A stretch of DNA of 20,468 nucleotides from Candidatus Uhrbacteria bacterium RIFCSPHIGHO2_02_FULL_53_13 (GTDB lineage: Bacteria; Patescibacteriota; Patescibacteriia; UBA9934; UBA11717), in the NCBI GenBank assembly GCA_001791035.1, contig MGDX01000029.1:1638-22105 (forward strand), in the 5' to 3' direction. This document shows positions 1 to 6,211 of this stretch, one piece after another. Under the pieces are notes generated by a model, which searched no databases, had not been told where the DNA came from, and saw only the letters and a list, made by a program, of their open reading frames with translations. How positions within the stretch are numbered: position 1 is the first letter of the stretch; each line of letters opens with the position of its first letter. Position numbers and translations under genes: made by a program.

Positions 1-329
1 ACGTGAACATTTCCTTCCTTGATTTGGAGGGAGAGGCGCTTTTGCTGTATCTTGATGCGAAAGGGATCTATGCTTCAACGGGAAGCGCGTGCACAAGCGC
101 GTCACTCGATCCAAGCCATGTGATTTTAGCGCTCGGGCTTCCGTACGAGGTGGCGCACGGGTCTTTGCGCTTCTCGCTCGGTCGTGCAACAACAGTTGTG
201 GATATCGACATGGTGCTGGAGGTCCTGCCGCCGCTCGTCCAAAAACTGCGCTCTATGAGTCCTGTGCGCGTAGATAAAAAGTATTTTGAAGACGATTTTC
301 CATGTCAAATCACAGCGCGAAAAGTGTAA
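1..329 (+). CDS. Cysteine desulfurase (NifS/IscS-like), C-terminal part
   Basis: This is the 3' end of a gene that begins before the window; the frame runs from base 3 to the TAA at 327-329. The visible 108 residues carry the class V aminotransferase ending of NifS/IscS enzymes: the STGSACTSAS loop with the persulfide-forming cysteine (codon 90-92), then DPSHV, ALGL, a GSLRFSLGR segment and TTVVDID. The family uses PLP to take sulfur from L-cysteine and pass it to an Fe-S scaffold. The next gene is such a scaffold and starts 28 bp before this gene's stop, so the two are translationally coupled. The PLP lysine lies outside the window. NifS and IscS subtypes cannot be separated from this fragment, but the NifU-like partner favours a Nif/Isc-type housekeeping system. 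Confidence 0.93.
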   Translation, partial: VNISFLDLEGEALLLYLDAKGIYASTGSACTSASLDPSHVILALGLPYEVAHGSLRFSLGRATTVVDIDMVLEVLPPLVQKLRSMSPVRVDKKYFEDDFPCQITARKV

Positions 330-976
330 AGGGCCGCAAAGGCGATGTCGCGTCGCATGATGGCGCAGAGTCTTGGTTTTATTCGGACATCGTGAAGGAG
401 CATTTCTTCAATCCAAAAAACTTTGTGATGGACGATATGGACGCGGCGGCGTTCAACGCCGTTGGAAAAGTTGGATCGCCGGCATGCGGCGATGAGTTGC
501 GCGTGTGGATGGTTGTTGATCCAACGTCGGAGCGTATTCAATCGTTCAAGTGGAAGACGTTTGGGTGCGGTAGTGCCATTGCATCAACGTCGATGGCGAG
601 CGTGATGGTCACCGAAAACGGCGGCATGACGCTCGACGAGGCACGGCGCTTGAAGCCGCAGGATATTATGGAGCGTTTGGGCGGACTTCCGCAACGCAAA
701 TTTCACTGCTCGGTGCTTTGTGACAAGGCCTTGCGAGATGCGATCAACGACTATTATCGCCGCGTTGAACAGTTTGACAAGATTCATGTGGAGGCACAGC
801 GTATCATCGATCCCGTTTCCAAGGTGACCGATCACGACATTGAAGAGGCCGTGCTTGAAGGAGCACATACGCTCGAACTCGTTCAGCAAAGAACAAAGGT
901 CGGCGTCGGCAATCCCGGTTGCCTGCCGGCCGTGGAAGAGCTCATTCGATTCTATAAGGAAAAGTATTTTGGGTAG
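302..976 (+). CDS. NifU/IscU-like Fe-S scaffold protein with degenerate BFD-like C-terminus
   Basis: The 224-residue protein has an IscU-type scaffold domain at about residues 25-155. The three cluster-ligand cysteines are visible: C62 in SPACGDE with the conserved D64, C89 in FGCGSAIAS and C136 in FHCSVLC. A linker leads to residues 171-224 (from VSKVTDHDIEEAV to NPGCLPAVEELI), which resemble the Fer2_BFD helical [2Fe-2S] domain of NifU. The usual paired cysteines before the VT motif are absent and only C207 remains, so this domain probably holds no ordinary cluster. The protein should build [2Fe-2S] or [4Fe-4S] clusters with sulfur from the upstream desulfurase. The ATG overlaps the upstream gene by 28 bp, and the ferredoxin gene starts one base after the stop. 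There is no clear Shine-Dalgarno, which fits translational coupling. No C-terminal Nfu domain is present. Confidence 0.9.
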   Translation: MSNHSAKSVKGRKGDVASHDGAESWFYSDIVKEHFFNPKNFVMDDMDAAAFNAVGKVGSPACGDELRVWMVVDPTSERIQSFKWKTFGCGSAIASTSMASVMVTENGGMTLDEARRLKPQDIMERLGGLPQRKFHCSVLCDKALRDAINDYYRRVEQFDKIHVEAQRIIDPVSKVTDHDIEEAVLEGAHTLELVQQRTKVGVGNPGCLPAVEELIRFYKEKYFG

Positions 977-977
977 T

Positions 978-1247
978 ATGAAAATTCGCGTAAAGGTGGA
1001 CGAAGATTTGTGCATTGGTGCGGCATCGTGCGTGACCATAAAGCCCGATGTATTTCAGTTGAACGACGAAAACAAGGCCATTGTTTTGGACCCGTCAAAT
1101 CAAACGGACTGTTTGCAAACATACGAGCGTTGGCTTGAAGTGACGGACGACGAGTACGAGCAGGTTTTGCTCGCCGCGCAGTCTTGCCCGACGCTTGCTA
1201 TTTATATTTTCAATGAAGGGGGCGATCAGATGTTTCCGGAGATGTAG
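978..1247 (+). CDS. Small ferredoxin, probably [3Fe-4S] type
   Basis: This 89-residue protein has the layout of single-cluster bacterial ferredoxins: an MKIRVKVDEDLC start, an acidic middle and a C-terminal SCP motif. The cluster motif is C12-IG-A15-AS-C18 with C70 in SCPTLAI. The second cysteine of the usual CxxCxxC is alanine, the arrangement seen in [3Fe-4S] ferredoxins (CIGAGQC type). An extra cysteine, C45, is probably not a ligand. It would carry electrons in the cytoplasm. It follows the NifU-like gene by one base, so all three genes form one operon. The nearby convergent FAD/NAD(P) oxidoreductase is a plausible reductase partner; that pairing is inferred from position only. Codons 978-1247 end in TAG. 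Confidence 0.88.
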   Translation: MKIRVKVDEDLCIGAASCVTIKPDVFQLNDENKAIVLDPSNQTDCLQTYERWLEVTDDEYEQVLLAAQSCPTLAIYIFNEGGDQMFPEM

Positions 1248-1252
1248 AGCGT

Positions 1253-1340
1253 GAGATTGCTTCGCTACGCCCGCAATAACGAACGAATACGGCTCGCAAT
1301 GACGACCCAGTTTGTCATTGCGAGTTCCACGAAGCAATCC
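1253..1340. repeat. Nested inverted repeat of the GTCATTGCGAG/GAAGCAATC type
   Basis: The space between two convergent genes holds a two-level palindrome. The inner arms are CTCGCAATGAC at 1293-1303 and GTCATTGCGAG at 1314-1324, with a 10-base loop. The outer arms are GATTGCTTCG at 1255-1264 and CGAAGCAATC at 1330-1339. A degraded direct copy of the inner arm (CGCAATAACGA) lies near 1272-1282. This sequence class recurs as dispersed palindromic, REP-like repeats in several bacterial groups. As RNA it would fold on either strand, so it may also end transcription of both convergent genes, although no T-run follows. Confidence 0.8.
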
Positions 1341-1347
1341 GAGCAGG

Positions 1348-2547
1348 CTAAATCAGCTCGGAAAGATTGAAATCGGGATCGGAAAGCCGATCTTTTATTT
1401 TTGAAACGCTCGTTTTGGCAGAGATGATTTTGGTCAGCGGCGCGCGCTCAAAACTGCGGTTGATGGTGACGGCGCCGACGAGTCTTTCGTCGCGCATGTA
1501 AAGCAGTGAGCGTCCCTCACCGTTTTTGCGCGCAATGACTTCATCGGCGGCAAGCGGATCGGCATCTCCCACGGCGGCAATGCGAATGTCAATCACGCTC
1601 GCACTATATGACGTCACCGCGGTAAACGGCTCGCGCTCGCCGAACATGACGCGCGCCGCGTGGCGTCCTTGCATTTGAGCGTTGGTCCAGTTGCCCACGC
1701 GCCGTCGCCGGCCAAACAGTTGATTCTCGTACTCGGCGCAATCTCCGGCGGCGTAAACATCGGGGATATTCGTTTCCAAAAACGCGTTTGCGATAATGCC
1801 GTGGTTCATTTCAATACCGGCTTGCATTGCCCACAGAAATCGTGCGTCAAGGCCGATGCCGATGCCAAGCACATCGCACGCATGATTGCCGCTGTTTGTC
1901 GTCAGCGTGTCGTTTTGAAACTCCTTGGCCACATCGTGCGCGTGAATTATGACGCCGCGCGCTTGCAAGAGCGACGCAAAGTAGTCGGATGTTTCGCGGT
2001 CAATTATCTTTCCAAAAAAGCGATCGTCTTTCAGATGTACGTGTGTTTCAAAATCGGCTTTTTGAAAGAGATCGACAAATTCCATGCAAATAAATCCGCC
2101 GCCAATGATGCGCGCCACGGTTTTTTCCCCGTCGCGCTCGCACAGGGCGGCTAAAATGGCATCGGCGTCCTCGAGCGTTTGAAAATGAAACGCGCGCGGA
2201 CGCTGGCTCAAAGGCAGGCGATTGACCGTGCCGCCGCCGGCAATCAGCAGTTTGTCGTACTCGAACGTGCGGTCAGTTGCGCACAACACCGAACGTTTGG
2301 CGCAATCGAGCGCCACGACCTCATCGTACACGAGCTCGATGTTCTGCTCCGTATACCAGTCAAGCGCTTTCAAAAACACGCGCTCGCGTGGAATCATGCC
2401 GTGGATGTAGTGAGGAAGGAGGACGCGCGAATAGAGCGGATGCGGTTCGTCGGAGACGATGGTGATGTTGGCGTCCGTGTCGCGTTTTCGGATGTCCTCG
2501 GCGGCGGATGTTCCGCATACGCCTCCGCCGATAATCAGGATGTTCAT
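1348..2547 (-). CDS. FAD/NAD(P)-dependent oxidoreductase (NirB/rubredoxin-reductase-like)
   Basis: The 399-residue protein has the two-dinucleotide fold of pyridine nucleotide-disulfide oxidoreductases (Pyr_redox_2). The FAD site GGGVCGTSAAED is at residues 7-18, YSRVLLPHYIHG (39-50) resembles the NirB group, the NAD(P) site is GGGFICME (149-156) and the second FAD site is YAAGDCAE (265-272). The NAD(P) motif has cysteine where GGGxIGxE has its third glycine. Residues 310-399 form a small C-terminal domain. No redox disulfide CxxxxC pair is seen, so it likely passes electrons from NAD(P)H to a protein such as the convergent ferredoxin. The ATG at 2547 opens the Rossmann motif directly. Seven bases upstream is a TGC-TAGGAT -10-like element, implying a leaderless or near-leaderless message. 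Confidence 0.9.
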   Translation of the reverse strand: MNILIIGGGVCGTSAAEDIRKRDTDANITIVSDEPHPLYSRVLLPHYIHGMIPRERVFLKALDWYTEQNIELVYDEVVALDCAKRSVLCATDRTFEYDKLLIAGGGTVNRLPLSQRPRAFHFQTLEDADAILAALCERDGEKTVARIIGGGFICMEFVDLFQKADFETHVHLKDDRFFGKIIDRETSDYFASLLQARGVIIHAHDVAKEFQNDTLTTNSGNHACDVLGIGIGLDARFLWAMQAGIEMNHGIIANAFLETNIPDVYAAGDCAEYENQLFGRRRRVGNWTNAQMQGRHAARVMFGEREPFTAVTSYSASVIDIRIAAVGDADPLAADEVIARKNGEGRSLLYMRDERLVGAVTINRSFERAPLTKIISAKTSVSKIKDRLSDPDFNLSELI

Positions 2548-2554
2548 GCGGCGA

Positions 2555-2563
2555 ATCCTAGCA
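2555..2563 (-). promoter_or_regulatory. Extended -10 promoter element of the oxidoreductase gene
   Basis: On the minus strand TGC (2563-2561) is followed by TAGGAT (2560-2555). Only seven bases separate it from the ATG at 2547, so the transcript would begin at or next to the start codon. No convincing -35 is seen. Confidence 0.45.
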
Positions 2564-2595
2564 TAAACGTTGCGCATAATCCATGCCTTTTGCCC

Positions 2596-2624
2596 TTGAC
2601 AGTCGCTGTTTTTACTGCTAGGGT
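2596..2624 (+). promoter_or_regulatory. Promoter of the large membrane protein gene
   Basis: A perfect TTGACA at 2596-2601 is followed by a 17-base spacer ending in TGC and a -10 of TAGGGT (2619-2624). The -10 matches the consensus only at its first, second and last bases, but the TGC extension and ideal -35 support it. A TGATACAGT sequence at 2634-2642 could be a second -10. Predicted transcription start is near 2631. Confidence 0.6.
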
Positions 2625-2634
2625 GCGTCGCTGT

Positions 2635-2659
2635 GATACAGTGTGAAAAGCGCTGTATC
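2635..2659 (+). promoter_or_regulatory. Leader hairpin 1 (possible operator)
   Basis: GATACAG (2635-2641) is repeated inverted as CTGTATC (2653-2659). The stem can extend inward through G-U pairs to ten pairs with a five-base GAAAA loop. It lies just after the predicted transcription start and before the larger hairpin, so it may be a leader structure or a DNA operator. Confidence 0.45.
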
Positions 2660-2677
2660 TGGCGGTTCATTACAACA

Positions 2678-2728
2678 ATCGTCTGTCTCGAAGAGCGCTT
2701 GGCGCGAGCGCTGTTCGAGACAGACGAT
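2678..2728 (+). promoter_or_regulatory. Long leader hairpin abutting the start codon
   Basis: Arms 2678-2699 and 2707-2728 pair in 21 of 22 positions, with one G-G mismatch at 2693/2713, around a seven-base loop. The A and T of the chosen ATG (2727-2729) are the last paired bases, and the weak GAGA ribosome-site candidate (2717-2720) is inside the right arm. As RNA this would hide the start. As DNA it is a long perfect-type palindrome. No T-run follows, so it is not an ordinary terminator. Confidence 0.7.
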
Positions 2729-4613
2729 GGCAAGGACACCATCAAATTCTGAAACGGCCACTACCTATGTTGGTGGCATTGTTGAGAGCTACGCTGACGA
2801 TGTAGCTCGATCTGGTGGGCGCGGCCTGGTTAAGGCCCTCGAGTCGTGGTTGAGTCGAATTTCCCCATTGGGGTTGAAGGCGATTGGTCATGGCGGCCGT
2901 GTGGCCGCCGGAGTCATCAAGGTGCCGTTGTCTCGACTGGTCCCTATCATCGGCAGGACGAGGGCCGATTTGGTAGAAGAGACCATTGAGGGGTTCTTGA
3001 CAGGTGTGGCAGAAGGAATCAGTAAGCTTCCGAGTGTTGCAACCGATGCTCAGTTGACCGCAGTTGCCGGTACGGAAGCCGTGCGCGCCGCGTCCTGGTA
3101 TCAGGTGCGCGACGACCTCATCCGTTCGATGACGGCGAAGCGCGTCAATTTTGGTTCCAAGGTCATGGAGACCTTTGGAGACACTGCGGAGCAATGCAAG
3201 GTTATGGAGACCGTACAGCAGGGCGTGGCTCTGCTGGCGGCAAGCCAAAACCCAGCCGATCTGCAACTTTTGACGCAGATCGACTTCACCACGGCGGAGA
3301 ACATTCGGTTCTTCCTCATTGCCACGCAAAGGGCGTTGCATGAGCGCGCCGCCGGTCGTCCTTTCATCACGGACTTGGCTGGTGCGGCGATGGTGATTAC
3401 GCCGACCGACTCGGCGACCCCACGGGCACTCGTGCTGTTGGGGCAGAACGTGGTCGGTGGCATGCGCGACTGGGCTACGGGCGTCTTTACGACGCATGTA
3501 AGGCCGGCGGTAGCACGCGAGTGGGAGTACACCGCTCCTGCGACGCCTCGACGAGGCTGGTTCGCGCGGATGTTCAACCCCGCGCCGAGCTGGAGTTTCC
3601 GCGAGTCCAATCTTCGCATGAAGGCGGAGTGGCTCGGCGAGCTCCTGGGTGGGCTCGTTGGAAGCTGGGTCAAGCTCATTGGCGCGACCATGGGGATTTT
3701 CATGGTCACGTCGCTGTTGATGCTCTTGGCCAACGGTACCGGCCATCCGGTTATGGCCATGACGCTCGCCGGCGTCGGTGCGGCGATGGGGTACGCGGCG
3801 TTCATCGTCAACCTCATTTACGCGCCGCTTGCCATTGACCTCGGCCGCTTCCTGGTCGGCACGCCGATGCTCGTTGGAGCGGCGCTCGTCAACCTTCTGC
3901 GCGGTGAAGACGCAGAGAAGCTGAACGCCAAAATCGATCCGGCGACCATTAACCACCTGCGGGACATTCGCTGGCGCGTGGCGCTGGCGACGCTCGGCCT
4001 GCCGGTGTTCCTGCTCATGGCGGCCATGATTGTGGGCCCGACGCTGAATGCGTTCGTCATTGCATTCCTCCTTGGGGGCGTTTCGGCGACCGTGTCGGTG
4101 GCGGCACACTTTGTGGACGACGATGCGCTCAACAAGCGCCTCATGAAGCAGGGCACGATCGTGGGATTCCCGATCGTGTTCGCAGTGGCCGTTCTGTCAC
4201 TGCTAAACGCGGGCACTTTCTACAACTGGGACACAGGCACCCAGTTTACGGAGGTGTACACGGCCGGGATGTGGAATGTAGGAGAGATTCTCTACTACTC
4301 TATTCCCGTGATCGTGATGGGATTGCTCACCGCGCTTGCCGTGGTCTGGACAATCCTCCGGGCGTTCAGCGGTCGGTTCGGCCAGTTCGTTCTGGGTTCG
4401 GTCATGACGGCCGTACTCGCGCTCCTGCTGTTTGGAGCGATCGGCTTGTGGCCGAAGAACGACACGCCGACGGTGCATGTGCCGGTGCGGATGGAGAGGG
4501 CACTGCATGGCGGTGCGTTGCCGCCTTCCGCGTCCTCTGGCGCCGCAGGCGCGTCGGCTGCGACCCCGTCCAATCCATGGGACGAGTCATACGCCGACGA
4601 TCTCGATTTTTGA
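2727..4613 (+). CDS. Large multi-pass membrane protein of unknown function
   Basis: I do not recognise this 628-residue protein. Residues 1-300 are mostly soluble and helical, with amphipathic stretches. From about residue 310 there are several hydrophobic segments, including LLGGLVGSWVKLIGATMGIF, ATLGLPVFLLMAAMIVG and IPVIVMGLLTALAVVW. A roughly 40-residue Pro/Ala/Ser-rich tail ends the protein. The hexapeptide ESYADD occurs near both ends (residues 20-25 and 620-625). The start is uncertain: an in-frame GTG at 2643 would add 28 residues, but those would be encoded through the 2678-2728 hairpin and look unlike a protein start, so the ATG at 2727 is preferred. It has its own promoter (2596) and strong terminator (4619), so it is probably monocistronic, followed by a lipoprotein/secreted-protein pair. 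Confidence 0.8.
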   Translation: MARTPSNSETATTYVGGIVESYADDVARSGGRGLVKALESWLSRISPLGLKAIGHGGRVAAGVIKVPLSRLVPIIGRTRADLVEETIEGFLTGVAEGISKLPSVATDAQLTAVAGTEAVRAASWYQVRDDLIRSMTAKRVNFGSKVMETFGDTAEQCKVMETVQQGVALLAASQNPADLQLLTQIDFTTAENIRFFLIATQRALHERAAGRPFITDLAGAAMVITPTDSATPRALVLLGQNVVGGMRDWATGVFTTHVRPAVAREWEYTAPATPRRGWFARMFNPAPSWSFRESNLRMKAEWLGELLGGLVGSWVKLIGATMGIFMVTSLLMLLANGTGHPVMAMTLAGVGAAMGYAAFIVNLIYAPLAIDLGRFLVGTPMLVGAALVNLLRGEDAEKLNAKIDPATINHLRDIRWRVALATLGLPVFLLMAAMIVGPTLNAFVIAFLLGGVSATVSVAAHFVDDDALNKRLMKQGTIVGFPIVFAVAVLSLLNAGTFYNWDTGTQFTEVYTAGMWNVGEILYYSIPVIVMGLLTALAVVWTILRAFSGRFGQFVLGSVMTAVLALLLFGAIGLWPKNDTPTVHVPVRMERALHGGALPPSASSGAAGASAATPSNPWDESYADDLDF

Positions 4614-4618
4614 TCTTC

Positions 4619-4655
4619 TCTCACCCTGGGGCCTTCCCCGGGGTGAGATTTTTTT
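4619..4655 (+). terminator. Strong intrinsic terminator
   Basis: A 13-pair stem (4619-4631 with 4636-4648, one T-G pair, CCTT loop) is followed by seven T (4649-4655). It begins five bases after the TGA stop of the membrane protein gene. Confidence 0.92.
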
Positions 4656-4656
4656 G

Positions 4657-4689
4657 AACCATTTTCTTACGATCGTTAGAAAAATGGTT
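4657..4689. promoter_or_regulatory. 33-base palindrome (operator or second hairpin)
   Basis: AACCATTTT at 4657-4665 is repeated inverted in the AT-rich right arm ending TGGTT (4685-4689), around a central ACGATCGT (4669-4676). There is one mismatch near the centre and one extra A. It sits between the terminator and the next promoter's -35 (4714). It may be a protein-binding site controlling the lipoprotein promoter or a back-up terminator. Confidence 0.5.
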
Positions 4690-4713
4690 TATGGGAGTTT
4701 TAGTTTTCCAGCC

Positions 4714-4742
4714 TTGACAGAGGCCCCTTTTTTTGCTAGCGT
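4714..4742 (+). promoter_or_regulatory. Promoter of the lipoprotein gene
   Basis: A perfect TTGACA (4714-4719), a 17-base spacer ending in TGC and TAGCGT (4737-4742) form a close copy of the promoter at 2596. The -10 ends 15 bases before the ATG at 4758, giving a leader of about eight bases with no Shine-Dalgarno. Confidence 0.65.
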
Positions 4743-4757
4743 GAGCGCGGATTCAAC

Positions 4758-5450
4758 ATGACGACGTCACGAATCAAGTCTGACAACGTCTTTGGACTTC
4801 TTATGTGCTTTGGAGCCGCATGTGTGGCGGCGATCAGCCTTTCGGGCTGCTGGGCCTTGATGGGCCGTCCGCAGGACTTGGCGCAGACTCGCGTCATGGT
4901 TCAGCGGGAGAACGTGTATGCTGACGAGGTGGCACAGGAGCGGGAGATCCGCGATGGTGCGACCGAACGGTACACCGCGTGTCTCGACGAGGGACATTCG
5001 GCCGGCCGATGCTCGGCGTATCTGTACGCGCAGGGATACGGTGCGTACGGAGGCGGTGCATACGGCTATGGACTCGAGTCCATGGCGCAGGGCGCCGCGC
5101 GTGACATCCTGATTGCTCGAGGCGAGCAGCAGGATGGTCTGCAGAACCGCGCCATTCGCGGTCTTTGGGGCGATCTGGAGACGGAGCGGACGGAGCGAGT
5201 CGAGGGCGATCTCGTTCTGCAGGGTCTTGTTGATGATGCGCGCGGGCGAGCCGATGAGGCGTACGGCCGCGCGGATGCCGCCTACGGGCGAGCGTCTGAC
5301 GCGCATGGTCGGCTCGACAAGGCCGGTCGTGCGGTGAGCACGATCGACGAGCGCTCGCGTGCACGCGACGGCGACTTGCACGGTCGTCTGCAGGCGCTTG
5401 AAGTGCGCCGTGCTGAAGATGAGGACGCCGACGACAAGGAGAGCAAGTGA
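4758..5450 (+). CDS. Lipoprotein with Gly/Tyr-rich segment and heptad repeats
   Basis: This 230-residue protein has a signal sequence ending in the lipobox LSGC, so C31 should be lipidated and the protein anchored on the outer face of the membrane. Residues 45-75 are a charged helix. Residues 91-105 are Gly/Tyr-rich (QGYGAYGGGAYGYG). Residues 164-191 hold four seven-residue repeats beginning with Arg (RADEAYG, RADAAYG, RASDAHG, RLDKAGR), suggesting a coiled coil. The tail is very acidic and charged. The function is unknown; structural or spacer roles at the cell surface are possible. The stop overlaps the next gene's GTG by four bases, so the two are coupled, and their coiled coils may interact. 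The start follows from the lipobox and the promoter at 4714. Confidence 0.85.
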   Translation: MTTSRIKSDNVFGLLMCFGAACVAAISLSGCWALMGRPQDLAQTRVMVQRENVYADEVAQEREIRDGATERYTACLDEGHSAGRCSAYLYAQGYGAYGGGAYGYGLESMAQGAARDILIARGEQQDGLQNRAIRGLWGDLETERTERVEGDLVLQGLVDDARGRADEAYGRADAAYGRASDAHGRLDKAGRAVSTIDERSRARDGDLHGRLQALEVRRAEDEDADDKESK

Positions 5451-6127
5451 TCGCGCTCGCGCACACGACGGCTTTCCTCTTTGTCTGTGCCGTGTTCCTT
5501 CCTGCGCCACTGCGTGCGCAGGACTCCGAGTTGGAGCGTCTGCGCGCACAGCTCGTGGCGGAGCACGAGGCTCGTCTCCAAGCGGAGGCGGACTTCGCCG
5601 AGGCACTCGACATCGCGCACGAGGTCGCGGCTCGCGCCGACGCCACGCTCATGGGCGCACCCACACAGCGAGTGCCCCACAGCGAGTCGATCGTGTATGT
5701 CGATCAGCTCCCACCGGGAGTCAGCGTCGAGGACACGATTCGGTTCGAGAGCAGTGACGATCGCGGTTGGCTCGCGATCATGCTTGGGAACGACGGGCTA
5801 TCCGTTCCACTGAACGGCCAGTGGCCGTTTCCCATGCGGACCGTCCTTCTGGACGGTGTCACGACGAGCCTCTTCTTGGTCCCTCCCGGCTCCACAGGCT
5901 ATGTGGTGCCCAGCCGGCTATCGTACGAAGTGATTCGCATCGTACGGTTTGAGGGAAGTGCGCTGTCGGCAAGCGGCCTTCGCTTCGCAGGCGTCAAGTT
6001 CGTTCGCAACGCTTGGGCAAGGCAACCGCACGGTCGAATGTTCACCGACAGCGGGTTTCTGCGCTCCGGCGGAGAGGTGGACGCGGTCAAAGCGATGTTG
6101 ATTCAGTCGCGTCCGCTCGTTCCATGA
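5447..6127 (+). CDS. Secreted protein with N-terminal coiled coil, unknown function
   Basis: The 226-residue protein starts at a GTG that overlaps the TGA of the lipoprotein gene. A good Shine-Dalgarno, AAGGAG (5436-5441), lies five bases before it, which decides this start. A signal peptide is clear, with likely cleavage after PAPLRA (about residue 24). Residues 26-65 (SELERLRAQLVAEHEARLQAEADFAEAL) form a short charged coiled coil. The rest, from about 78, looks like a compact beta-rich domain with SIVYVDQLPPGV, LNGQWPFPM and YEVIRIVRFEG segments. I do not recognise the domain. Translational coupling suggests it works with the lipoprotein, perhaps bound to it through the helical regions on the outer surface. 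Its stop is followed by two hairpins facing the convergent pilin operon. Confidence 0.82.
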   Translation: MIALAHTTAFLFVCAVFLPAPLRAQDSELERLRAQLVAEHEARLQAEADFAEALDIAHEVAARADATLMGAPTQRVPHSESIVYVDQLPPGVSVEDTIRFESSDDRGWLAIMLGNDGLSVPLNGQWPFPMRTVLLDGVTTSLFLVPPGSTGYVVPSRLSYEVIRIVRFEGSALSASGLRFAGVKFVRNAWARQPHGRMFTDSGFLRSGGEVDAVKAMLIQSRPLVP

Positions 6128-6135
6128 TCTTCTCG

Positions 6136-6168
6136 ACGCCCCCGGACTTCCGCGGGGCGTTGTGTTTT
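6136..6168 (+). terminator. Terminator hairpin after the secreted protein gene
   Basis: An ACGCCCC/GGGGCGT stem with an inner CGG/CCG (6136-6160) is followed by TGTGTTTT. It begins nine bases after the stop. The stop region shares the ten bases TGATCTTCTC with that of the gene ending at 4613. Confidence 0.75.
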
Positions 6169-6171
6169 AAA

Positions 6172-6200
6172 AGAACCCTCGAAAGAGGGCTCTTGTTTTT
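6172..6200. terminator. Bidirectional terminator between convergent operons
   Basis: AGAACCCTC (6172-6180), a GAAA tetraloop and GAGGGCTCT (6185-6193) are followed by TTGTTTTT on the plus strand. The minus strand reads the same stem with a G-U pair followed by TTTT, so it also ends the pilin operon coming from the right. Confidence 0.85.
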
Positions 6201-6211
6201 GTTCAAGAACT

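Noticed and set aside
2643..2726. In-frame GTG start that would extend the membrane protein by 28 residues.
   Set aside because: The added peptide is encoded through two hairpins, has no signal-like features and lacks a ribosome site. The ATG at 2727 is preferred, though not proven.
2742..4109. Long minus-strand open frame of 455 codons opposite the membrane protein gene.
   Set aside because: Its product is rich in Arg/His/Gln with no hydrophobic core or motif, as expected for the complement of a GC-rich gene. The plus frame has clear membrane segments, a promoter and a terminator.
5041..5330. Repeat-rich stretch considered as a CRISPR-like or tandem DNA repeat array.
   Set aside because: The repeats are diverged heptad codons inside a coding frame; there are no identical repeats with unique spacers.
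4767..5664. Long minus-strand open frames opposite the lipoprotein and secreted protein genes.
   Set aside because: They are Arg-rich shadows. The plus-strand genes have a lipobox, a signal peptide, a Shine-Dalgarno and a four-base stop/start overlap.
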